Below, in pieces: positions 1 through 5,240 of a stretch of DNA of 9,113 bases; within the stretch, counting starts at the first letter, position 1, and each line of letters starts with the position of its first letter. Origin of the DNA: Desulfobacteraceae bacterium (GTDB lineage: Bacteria; Desulfobacterota; Desulfobacteria; Desulfobacterales; Desulfosalsimonadaceae); contig JAABTZ010000094.1 in NCBI GenBank assembly GCA_011389605.1, positions 1-9,113 on the forward strand, read 5' to 3'. Under the pieces are notes generated by a model. It was not told the DNA's origin, did no database searches, and saw nothing but the letters and a program-made list of their open reading frames with translations. A program made the position numbers and the translations under genes.

Positions 1-30
1 GCCGAAGGGCTGCGTGCGCCCTGGCTCCTG

Positions 31-624
31 CTATTGCCCGGACCTTCGGGTCAGCAGGTATTCCCTTAGATGATCGATATCTTCGGAAACTTTTTTCCAG
101 ATTATCTCTCTTAAGATTTGATCGATCATGTCCCCGTATTTTTGTTCCACCACCCGTTCCAGTGCGTCGCGAAGCTGTTGTTCCGAAAGGGGTTCAACAA
201 CTTCTGTCAGTTCAAGGATGTCACCGGATTCGTTTTCAGGCTCACCGGATGTATCGATGTCCGGGCCTGTATAAAAACTGCCGTCAGCCTCGCCGGTTGT
301 TTCATCTGCAATTTCAGCCTGACCGTTGTCTCCGATTTTTTCGTCCGGGTCAAAATCCGTGCTCCATTCAACTTTTTCCACAAGATCGATTATTTCGTTA
401 TCGGGCGTCCCGAAATCATTATCATATTGCGAATCATCGGTCAGATCCAGCTCCCGGGCATCGCCGTTGTTTTCTCCTGTAAATCCGGAAATAGCGTCTC
501 TAACCTCGTCTACCAGATCCTCGGTCAATTCGACAATGGCATCATCATCTGCGGAAGTGCCCACAACGATTTCAGAAAGTTCAATTATTTCCTTTTCCGG
601 ATCCGTCTGGTTACCGTCGGTCAT
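31..624 (-). CDS. Acidic repeat protein with helical C-terminal domain, function unknown
   Basis: A 197-residue protein with no recognised enzyme motif, signal peptide or membrane segment, so probably cytoplasmic. Residues 1-145 are very rich in Asp and Glu and look disordered. They carry four spaced copies of a short hydrophobic/acidic motif: EIIELSEIV (12-20), AIVELTEDLV (29-38), EIIDLVEKV (77-85) and DILELTEVV (135-143). Residues about 146-191 look like an ordered amphipathic helical domain with basic residues near the end. The pattern of acidic linker, repeated short motifs and C-terminal helical domain recalls polar scaffold proteins of the PopZ type and uncharacterised Desulfobacterales proteins; that is resemblance in style, not shown homology. 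The ATG at 624-622 is supported by a perfect AGGAGG (636-631) six bases upstream. The stop is TAG. It is transcribed away from the paaK operon. That it is a real gene is likely; its function is unknown. Confidence 0.8.
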   Translation of the reverse strand: MTDGNQTDPEKEIIELSEIVVGTSADDDAIVELTEDLVDEVRDAISGFTGENNGDARELDLTDDSQYDNDFGTPDNEIIDLVEKVEWSTDFDPDEKIGDNGQAEIADETTGEADGSFYTGPDIDTSGEPENESGDILELTEVVEPLSEQQLRDALERVVEQKYGDMIDQILREIIWKKVSEDIDHLREYLLTRRSGQ

Positions 625-697
625 AAAAGACCTCCTCTTAAAAGATTTAATGCCAGGAAACGTAAAGACCTGTTGAAAACTATGTTTTAATCTAATA

Positions 698-726
698 AAA
701 TTAACTTAACCACCTGATGTTGTCAA
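698..726 (-). promoter_or_regulatory. Putative sigma-70 promoter for the acidic protein gene
   Basis: On the minus strand a perfect -35 hexamer TTGACA (726-721) is followed after 17 bases by TAATTT (703-698). The -10 matches the consensus only moderately (first two and last bases). It lies about 75 bases upstream of the gene's ATG, in an AT-rich stretch. No better-spaced candidate was seen for this gene. Confidence 0.45.
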
Positions 727-733
727 GAAATTT

Positions 734-760
734 GGGCCCTGCAGGCAAGCAGGACAGCCC
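734..760. repeat. GC-rich imperfect inverted repeat in divergent intergenic region
   Basis: GGGC (734-737) and CCTGC (738-742) pair with GCAGG (749-753) and GCCC (757-760), giving nine pairs with a 3-base bulge and a 6-base loop in an otherwise AT-rich region. No T-run follows on either strand, so it is not a typical terminator. It lies just upstream of the -35 of the minus-strand gene and could be a protein-binding site or the remnant of an older element; neither is shown. Confidence 0.3.
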
Positions 761-812
761 GGACACTATATTACCTAAATTGAGCGTTTCAGATTTTTAA
801 AAGCAATTAATT

Positions 813-940
813 TTGATGGCATCGTAAAAAGTCCTGAAACTGGTATAATCGCCAAACAATAAGAAAATAACTTTTTGATTTTACTTAACACTTAATCACT
901 TAAAACTTAACACTGCCTGTAAAAAAGACTTTTTACAGGC
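813..940. repeat. Possible small non-autonomous (MITE-like) element with inverted repeats
   Basis: GTAAAAAGTC (824-833) is matched in inverse by GACTTTTTAC (927-936), a 10-bp perfect inverted repeat enclosing about 93 bases of AT-rich, non-coding DNA. Its right end is itself a palindrome (915-940). Inside is a short direct-repeat cluster in which ACTTAACACT occurs at 883-892 and 905-914 with related units between. The terminal inverted repeats, lack of coding capacity and small size are what a MITE or repetitive palindromic element would show. No target-site duplication could be identified with confidence and other copies cannot be seen in this window. Confidence 0.4.
915..940. repeat. 11-bp perfect hairpin
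   Basis: GCCTGTAAAAA (915-925) pairs with TTTTTACAGGC (930-940) across a 4-base loop. It lies about 40-60 bases upstream of the putative operon promoter. No T-run follows the stem, so termination is unlikely to be efficient. A repeat-element end or a protein-binding palindrome are the alternatives. Confidence 0.6.
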
Positions 941-978
941 TTATCAAATAAGGACTTTTAATATTTTTAATATTTTTC

Positions 979-1016
979 TTGACAGGCTCAACAGCTTCTG
1001 CTTAAAGTAATAAAAT
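979..1016 (+). promoter_or_regulatory. Putative sigma-70 promoter of the paaK-liv operon
   Basis: Two overlapping candidates. The better-spaced one is TCAACA (988-993), 17 bases, TAAAAT (1011-1016), with 4/6 and 5/6 consensus matches. The other is a perfect TTGACA (979-984), 18 bases, TAAAGT (1003-1008). Either places the transcript start near 1015-1023, about 42-50 bases before the leader peptide ATG and about 300 before paaK. The upstream DNA is very AT-rich (UP-element-like). No promoter-like sequence was seen between the leader terminator and the paaK start, so the operon probably depends on this one. Confidence 0.55.
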
Positions 1017-1064
1017 ACAATTTTTACCAAACCTGTTTTATACTTGAAGAAGGTCTGCTGACAA

Positions 1065-1142
1065 ATGAGACAGTCAAACGAGATTGCCGGCTTTGGGAAC
1101 TTTTTTTTCTTTAAAAAGTCTTCCCATGGACCGGCGCAGTAA
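1065..1142 (+). CDS. Phe-rich leader peptide (candidate attenuation peptide)
   Basis: A 25-codon reading frame beginning MRQSNEIAGF and ending SSHGPAQ, stop TAA at 1140-1142. Five residues are Phe: codon 10 (1092-1094) and four consecutive codons 13-16 (TTT TTT TTC TTT, 1101-1112), followed by Lys-Lys. A purine-rich GAAGAAGG (1046-1053) lies 11 bases before the ATG, a slightly long but usable spacing. Such Phe runs are the hallmark of leader peptides in phenylalanine attenuators (pheA, pheST of enterobacteria). The run ends five bases before RNA segment 1 (1118-1129), and the stop codon lies between segments 1 and 2, as needed for a ribosome to steer folding. The peptide itself would have no other function. 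The main risk is that the Phe run is a chance product of an eight-T tract in AT-rich DNA; translation is not proven. Confidence 0.65.
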   Translation: MRQSNEIAGFGNFFFFKKSSHGPAQ

Positions 1143-1167
1143 AAAGAGCCAACCGGATTACGCAAAC

Positions 1168-1208
1168 AAGCCATGGGAAGACGCGACAGGGCGGGCCCAT
1201 GGCTTTTT
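1168..1208 (+). terminator. Hairpin with short T-run, upstream of the main leader terminator
   Basis: AAGCCATGGG (1168-1177) pairs perfectly with CCCATGGCTT (1196-1205), with an 18-base loop, and five T at 1204-1208, of which two are in the stem. This is segment pair 2:3 of the leader. It may itself be a weak terminator, and it also leaves segment 4 free so the stronger terminator just downstream can form. The large loop makes it less typical than the next one. Confidence 0.45.
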
Positions 1209-1213
1209 CATGC

Positions 1214-1247
1214 AAAAAGGCTGTGGGTTTTCCCGCAGCCTTTTTTT
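1214..1247 (+). terminator. Rho-independent terminator between leader and paaK
   Basis: GGCTGTGGG (1219-1227) pairs with CCCGCAGCC (1232-1240): nine pairs with one G-U, TTTT loop, five A before the stem and seven T after it (1241-1247). It is a textbook intrinsic terminator on the plus strand, 70 bases upstream of the paaK ATG and downstream of no gene other than the leader peptide, so it most likely ends an attenuated leader RNA of about 225 bases. Confidence 0.85.
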
Positions 1248-1317
1248 GTGAGCCAAACGTCAGCCCGGGCAATGCAAATGTTAAACCGGAGAAACATCAC
1301 GCACAGGGAGGAAGACG

Positions 1318-2619
1318 ATGATATACGACATCGAGTATGAAACCATGCCCAGGGAGGCGCTGGAATCCATCCAGCTGCGGAGGCTGCAGGCAACAGTTTC
1401 CCGGGTGTATGCCACTGTTGCCTTTTATCGGAAGAAATTCGATGAAGCCGGGCTCAGGCCCGGAGATATCCAGGGGCTTGAAGACCTGCAGCGGCTTCCT
1501 TTTACTATCAAGCAGGACCTGCGGGACAACTACCCCTTTGGAATGTTTGCCGTTCCCATGGATAACGTGGTGCGGATTCATGCATCTTCAGGCACAACAG
1601 GCAAACCCACCGTGGTTGGATACACTTCCAGGGATATCGACACCTGGGCCCGACTCATGGCGCGGGCCCTTGCCGCAGGCGGTGCCACCCGGGGCGACAT
1701 CATTCACAATGCTTATGGTTACGGGCTTTTCACAGGCGGTCTGGGTATTCACTATGGAGCTGAAAAACTAGGCGCGTCTGTCATTCCGGTTTCCGGCGGC
1801 AACACGAAACGCCAGGTTGTGATTATGAAAGATTTCAAACCCACGGTTCTTACGGCCACCCCCTCCTACTCCCTGCATCTGGCCGAGGCTGCCGAGGACA
1901 TGGGCGTATCTTTTAAAGACCTGAGCTTTAAGTTCGGCATCTTCGGAGCCGAGCCCTGGTCAGAGAACATGCGCCGGGAAATCGAGGAGAAAATGAATAT
2001 CACAGCCGTGGACATATACGGTTTAAGTGAGGTTCTCGGGCCCGGGGTTTCCATTGAGTGCCATGAGGCAAAGGCCGGTCTCCACATGGCCGAAGACCAT
2101 TTCATAGCCGAAATAATAGACCCAAACACCCTTGAAGTGCTGCCTTACGGGGAAACCGGAGAACTTGTTATAACCTCCATCACCAAGGAAGCATTTCCTG
2201 TAATCCGCTACCGGACCCGGGATATAACCAGCTTAAACCCGGAGCCGTGCATATGCGGACGCACCATGGTGCGTATGAACAAAATCAGCGGACGTACAGA
2301 TGACATGCTAATCATCCGGGGCGTAAACGTATTTCCATCCCAGATAGAAAGCGTGCTCATGGAAATCGAGGGGGTAGAGCCCCATTACCAGATGGAAGTC
2401 GACCGCAAGGATAATCTTGATATCCTGACAGTGAAAGTGGAGGTCAGCCAGCAGATGTTCTCCGACGAGGTCAGGCAGCTGCAGCACTTCGAAGAGCGTA
2501 TTAAATATGATATTAAGGAGTTGCTTGGCATTTCAGTGGACGTCAAGCTGGCTGAACCCAAAAGTATTGCCAGAAGCGAGGGCAAGGCCGCCCGGGTAAT
2601 TGACAAAAGAAAAATATAG
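1318..2619 (+). CDS. paaK: Phenylacetate-CoA ligase (arylacetate-CoA ligase)
   Basis: A 433-residue adenylate-forming enzyme of the usual PaaK length. It should convert phenylacetate or a related aryl acid, ATP and CoA to the aryl-CoA thioester, AMP and pyrophosphate in the cytoplasm. The phosphate-binding loop SSGTTGKPT is at 90-98, GAEPW at 210-214, YGLSEV at 234-239, the hinge region GRTDDML at 325-331, and the C-terminal SEGKAARVID (420-429) supplies the catalytic lysine K423. A CxCG pair lies at 311-314. All hallmarks of an active enzyme are present. The ATG has a strong AGGGAGG (1305-1311) six bases upstream. It is the first structural gene after the leader attenuator and is followed 34 bases on by an ACT-domain gene, the usual arrangement for anaerobic PaaK genes linked to aromatic amino acid metabolism. 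The exact aryl acid (phenylacetate, hydroxyphenylacetate, indoleacetate) cannot be read from sequence. Confidence 0.93.
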   Translation: MIYDIEYETMPREALESIQLRRLQATVSRVYATVAFYRKKFDEAGLRPGDIQGLEDLQRLPFTIKQDLRDNYPFGMFAVPMDNVVRIHASSGTTGKPTVVGYTSRDIDTWARLMARALAAGGATRGDIIHNAYGYGLFTGGLGIHYGAEKLGASVIPVSGGNTKRQVVIMKDFKPTVLTATPSYSLHLAEAAEDMGVSFKDLSFKFGIFGAEPWSENMRREIEEKMNITAVDIYGLSEVLGPGVSIECHEAKAGLHMAEDHFIAEIIDPNTLEVLPYGETGELVITSITKEAFPVIRYRTRDITSLNPEPCICGRTMVRMNKISGRTDDMLIIRGVNVFPSQIESVLMEIEGVEPHYQMEVDRKDNLDILTVKVEVSQQMFSDEVRQLQHFEERIKYDIKELLGISVDVKLAEPKSIARSEGKAARVIDKRKI

Positions 2620-2653
2620 CATCCATTTCAAATATCCAAAAAGGAGGGGAACC

Positions 2654-3085
2654 ATGCAATCCGAACAGATTTCAATCTTCCTGGAAAACAAGGCCGGCCG
2701 ACTATCCGAGGTCACTGGGATTTTATCGCAAAACCATGTCAATATCCGGGCCCTAGCAGTGGCTGACACCACTGATTTCGGAGTGCTGCGCCTTATTGTG
2801 GATAACAACTCAAAGGCCGAAGAAGTTCTGCGGAATGCCGGGTTTACAGTGCGCAAGACAAAGGTTGTGGCAGTGGAGGTAAAAGACCAGCCCGGCGGCC
2901 TGCACAGCATTCTCGATATGCTCTATAGAGCAGGTATTAATGTGGAATACATGTATGCCTTTGTCCGTCAGAGCGGAAACAACGCGGTTATGATCTTTCG
3001 GTTCGACCAGCCGGAAGAGGCCATCCGTGTTCTTTCGGAAAACAATGTAGCTATTGTGGAAGGATCGCGCCTTTATTCCATGTAA
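2654..3085 (+). CDS. Tandem ACT-domain protein, likely amino acid sensor
   Basis: A 143-residue protein made of two ACT domains with no catalytic partner. The first spans about 4-70 with the ligand-loop motif ENKAGRL (11-17), the second about 71-140 with DQPGGL (78-83). ACT domains bind amino acids at the interface of dimers and transmit this to an enzyme or regulator. Stand-alone tandem ACT proteins of this size are commonly encoded beside PaaK genes in anaerobes, so a role in sensing an aromatic amino acid and modulating the ligase or a partner is plausible but inferred. The ATG at 2654 is chosen because of the very strong AAGGAGGGG (2641-2649); an in-frame TTG at 2600 would overlap paaK and lacks such a site. 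It lies 34 bases after paaK and 87 before the binding-protein gene, with a hairpin in the second gap. Confidence 0.88.
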   Translation: MQSEQISIFLENKAGRLSEVTGILSQNHVNIRALAVADTTDFGVLRLIVDNNSKAEEVLRNAGFTVRKTKVVAVEVKDQPGGLHSILDMLYRAGINVEYMYAFVRQSGNNAVMIFRFDQPEEAIRVLSENNVAIVEGSRLYSM

Positions 3086-3086
3086 A

Positions 3087-3142
3087 CGGCAATGGTCTCA
3101 AAACTTATTGCCGCTTATGGTCATAAACAGCATAAATTGCCG
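3087..3142 (+). repeat. Intercistronic inverted repeat with a third half-site
   Basis: CGGCAAT (3087-3093) pairs with ATTGCCG (3107-3113) across a 13-base loop, and a second ATTGCCG follows at 3136-3142, so the left arm has two possible partners. It begins one base after the ACT-protein stop and lies in the largest gap inside the structural operon. No T-run follows. It may act as an mRNA-stabilising or processing hairpin that sets the level of the binding-protein message, as often seen before or after binding-protein genes of ABC transporters; this is inferred. Confidence 0.5.
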
Positions 3143-3172
3143 AAAGACAAAACCATTTAAAGGAGTCAAGTC

Positions 3173-4342
3173 ATGAAATTTTCCGGAAAACATCGTCCCG
3201 TTTTGCTGGCCGCCGCCATGCTGACATTGGCAGCGTTGATTGTATGCCCCCTGTCCCAGGCCGAATCTGCAAAGGATACAATTAAAATCGGCGGAATCTT
3301 TTCCGTTACCGGCCCGGCGTCCTTTCTGGGCGACCCTGAAAAAAAATCAATGGAGCTTGCAATTGAAGAAATCAACGCAGCCGGAGGAATTGACGGCCGA
3401 ATGCTGGAAGGCATAATTTATGACACGGAAGGTGATCCATCCAAAGCAGTATCGTCGATTGGCAAGCTCATAAACCGTGACAAGGTCACGGCCATCGTGG
3501 GCCCCAGCCTGACCCCCACAACCCTTGCAGTGGTTCCCATTGTGGAGCGGGCCAAGTTGCCCTTTGTCAGCTGCGCGGCCGGCAACAAAATAGTAGAGCC
3601 CATAAAGCCGTAGGTTTTTAAAACCGCCCAAAGCGATATCCAGGCAGTGGCAGCAATCTACGAACATATCAGGCAAAGGGGAATTGACAAGGTAGCCTTA
3701 ATTACCGTTTCCAATGCATTTGGTGAAAGCGGCAAAGAGCAGCTGCTTAAACAGGCCAAAGATTTCGGGATCACGGTTTTGAACAGCGAAAATTTCGGAG
3801 CCAAGGATACCGACATGACAGCACAGTTAACCAAGCTCCGGCGAAATGAGCCGGGCGCAATTATCTGCTGGGGCACCAACCCGGGTCCTGCAGTGGTGGC
3901 CAAAAACGTGGAGCAGCTGGGCATTGACATCCCCCTTTACCAAAGCCACGGAGTGGCCTCTCCTAAATTCATCGAACTGGCCGGCCAGGCCGCCGAAGGC
4001 ATCCTGCTGCCAACGGGCAAAATCCTTGTAGCTGACCTTCTGTCTGAAGATGATCCCCAAAAAAATGCACTGCTTGCCTACATTAATGCCTATGAAGGCA
4101 AATACAATGAAACCGTATCTGGATTCGGCGGATACGCCTATGATGCAATCAATCTTCTGGCCAAAGCCATGGCCGGCACCGGCGGTGACAAGTCCAAAAT
4201 CCGTGAAAACCTTGAAAGTATAAAAGGCCACGTGGGCATAAGCGGAATTTTTTCCTTCAGCAAAACTGATCACAATGGCCTTGATCCTTCGGCCTTTGTG
4301 ATGGTTCGCATTGCAGAAGGCAAATGGGAACTGATTGACTAG
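3173..4342 (+). CDS. livK: LivK-type substrate-binding protein with in-frame TAG (interrupted)
   Basis: Reading through one TAG codon (3611-3613, codon 147), this is a 389-residue periplasmic binding protein of the branched-chain amino acid/aromatic acid family, at the normal family length. Residues 1 to about 30 form a signal peptide: basic start, hydrophobic core about 10-27, likely cleavage after SQA. The mature N-terminus KIGGIFSVTGP is typical, and the frame stays open and family-like to the true TAG stop at 4340-4342 (243 further codons). The TAG sits in IKP-stop-VFKTAQSD, where homologues usually have Trp, so a single TGG to TAG change explains it. Options are a recent nonsense mutation, a sequencing error, amber suppression or pyrrolysine decoding. 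Without read-through only the first 146 residues are made, less than one lobe pair. The ATG has AAAGGAG (3159-3165) seven bases upstream. It should deliver the substrate to LivHM, and livH follows 18 bases later. Confidence 0.85.
3611..3613 (+). other. In-frame amber codon in the binding-protein gene
   Basis: TAG as codon 147 of the substrate-binding protein, flanked by AAG CCG and GTT TTT AAA, at a site where Trp is the expected family residue. Five of the ten other stop codons or gene ends readable in this window (including this gene's own end) are TAG, so TAG is an ordinary, common stop here, which weakens the pyrrolysine reading. Confidence 0.9.
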
Positions 4343-4360
4343 CAAAATCCGGACGGAGCA

Positions 4361-5236
4361 ATGCAAGAAATCCTTCAATATCTGTTTTCCGGCATTACAA
4401 ACGGCGCCATTTACGCGGTGATTGCTCTGGGGTTTTCCATGCTCTACAGCTCCACTGACCTGATCAATTTTGCCCACGGTGAATTTGTCATGCTCGGGGC
4501 ACTTTGCATGGTCAGCCTTTCGCTTGGCATGGGATTTAGCCTGCTGCCTGCATTTTTTTTCACCGTGCTCATTGTGGCGGCCGCAGGTATGATTTTTGAG
4601 CGTCTGGCCATCCGCTCCGTCCGGCACCCTGAACCCATTGTGCTGATAATCATAACCGTAGGGGCTTCAATTTTTCTGCGGGGGCTGGGCATGCTTGTCT
4701 GGGGCAAGGATGCCTACAGCATGCCCCAATTCTGGGATTTGCCGCCCATTGACATAGCCGGGGCCCGGCTGCTTCCTCAAAGCATCTGGATTTTGCTTAT
4801 CGTCACGGCCCTGACTGTCGGTTTGCAGATCTTTTACCGGAAAACTCTTACCGGAAAAGCCATGATAGCATGTGCTGTCAACAAAAAAGCAGCCTGGATT
4901 GTCGGCATACCATTTAAATGGATGGTTCTTCTGGCATTTGGACTGGCAACCGGTCTTGGAGCTGTGGCCGGGGCCAGCATTGCACCCATTACCATGTCAA
5001 GCTATGACATGGGAACCATGCTGGGGCTAAAAGGGTTCTGCGCTGCCATGCTCGGAGGGCTTGGCAGCCTGTGGGGTGCTATACTTGGCGGTTTTCTGCT
5101 TGGAATACTTGAAGCAATGGGCGTGGGCTTTGTCTCTTCGGGACTCAAGGATGCCACGGCTTTTCTGCTGCTGCTGCTTGTCCTCTATGTCAGGCCCCAG
5201 GGCATTATAGGCGCAGCCGACGTCAAACGGTTTTAA
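4361..5236 (+). CDS. livH: Branched-chain/aromatic acid ABC transporter permease LivH
   Basis: A 291-residue inner-membrane permease with about eight hydrophobic segments, the standard LivH length. The N-terminal signature GAIYAVIALGFSMLYSSTDL (15-34), then the INFAHGEF segment, is diagnostic. The cytoplasmic coupling region KAMIACAVNKKAAWIVGI contacts the ATPases, followed by KGFCAAMLGGLGSLWGA and the closing RPQGIIGA. With LivM it forms the membrane channel that accepts substrate from the periplasmic binding protein. The start leaves a full first helix; a GGAG at 4355-4358 is only two bases from the ATG, so the effective ribosome site is more likely the CCGGACGG just before it. It lies 18 bases after the binding-protein gene and 4 before livM. 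Liv-family permeases also carry aryl acids and urea, so the substrate follows from context rather than from this sequence. Confidence 0.93.
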   Translation: MQEILQYLFSGITNGAIYAVIALGFSMLYSSTDLINFAHGEFVMLGALCMVSLSLGMGFSLLPAFFFTVLIVAAAGMIFERLAIRSVRHPEPIVLIIITVGASIFLRGLGMLVWGKDAYSMPQFWDLPPIDIAGARLLPQSIWILLIVTALTVGLQIFYRKTLTGKAMIACAVNKKAAWIVGIPFKWMVLLAFGLATGLGAVAGASIAPITMSSYDMGTMLGLKGFCAAMLGGLGSLWGAILGGFLLGILEAMGVGFVSSGLKDATAFLLLLLVLYVRPQGIIGAADVKRF

Positions 5237-5240
5237 GGTT

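Larger units (their letters stand above)
1118..1247 (+). promoter_or_regulatory. Candidate phenylalanine attenuator: five nested alternative pairing segments
   Basis: Five segments can pair in mutually exclusive ways. 1:2 is GTCTTCCCATGG (1118-1129) with CCATGGGAAGAC (1171-1182), 12 perfect pairs. 2:3 is 1168-1177 with 1196-1205, 10 perfect pairs. 3:4 is 1196-1208 with 1215-1227, 13 contiguous pairs including three G-U, 6-base loop. 4:5 is 1219-1227 with 1232-1240 followed by seven T, an intrinsic terminator. Thus 1:2 frees 3 to take 4 and prevents termination, while 2:3 frees 4 for the terminator. The leader peptide's Phe codons end just before segment 1 and its stop lies between 1 and 2. 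Inside the 1:2 loop, 1136-1142 can pair with 1158-1163 (six pairs, one bulge) and 1131-1134 with 1153-1156, a possible pseudoknot, so a ligand-binding aptamer is an alternative to ribosome control. The pairings are seen directly; the regulatory reading is inferred. Confidence 0.65.

Noticed and set aside
2..49. CCGAAGG / CCTTCGG inverted repeat at the left edge as a terminator of the acidic gene
   Set aside because: The arms are 34 bases apart, one lies within the coding region, and no T-run is seen before the window ends.
118..690. Plus-strand open frame of 190 codons opposite the acidic protein gene
   Set aside because: Shadow of the minus-strand gene, which has a perfect AGGAGG and a sensible composition; the plus-strand product is a Phe/Ile/Cys-rich antisense translation.
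844..849. Perfect TATAAT on the plus strand
   Set aside because: No acceptable -35 at 16-18 bases upstream, and it lies inside the repeat region far from any gene.
883..914. Direct ACTTAA-type repeats as a CRISPR or iteron array
   Set aside because: Units are about 10 bases, imperfect and only two are identical; no spacers of regular length and no rep or cas gene nearby.
1091..1112. Eight-T tract read as a terminator at 1101-1108
   Set aside because: The preceding sequence forms only a weak stem (CAAA with TTTG), so no stable hairpin supports termination. The tract is better explained as Phe codons of the leader peptide.
944..1174. Minus-strand open frame of 76 codons overlapping the leader
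   Set aside because: Low-complexity Lys/Phe-rich translation of AT-rich DNA, no good ribosome site, and it lies opposite the structured leader.
1161..1220. c-di-GMP (GEMM) riboswitch-like strings such as ACGCAAA and ACAGGGC
   Set aside because: The order and spacing do not fit: no GNRA-capped hairpin lies between the two motifs and the closing conserved end is missing.
3827..4627. Minus-strand open frame of 266 codons
   Set aside because: Antisense to the binding protein and livH, which both have clear family motifs; the product resembles no family and is His/Cys-rich as shadow frames often are.
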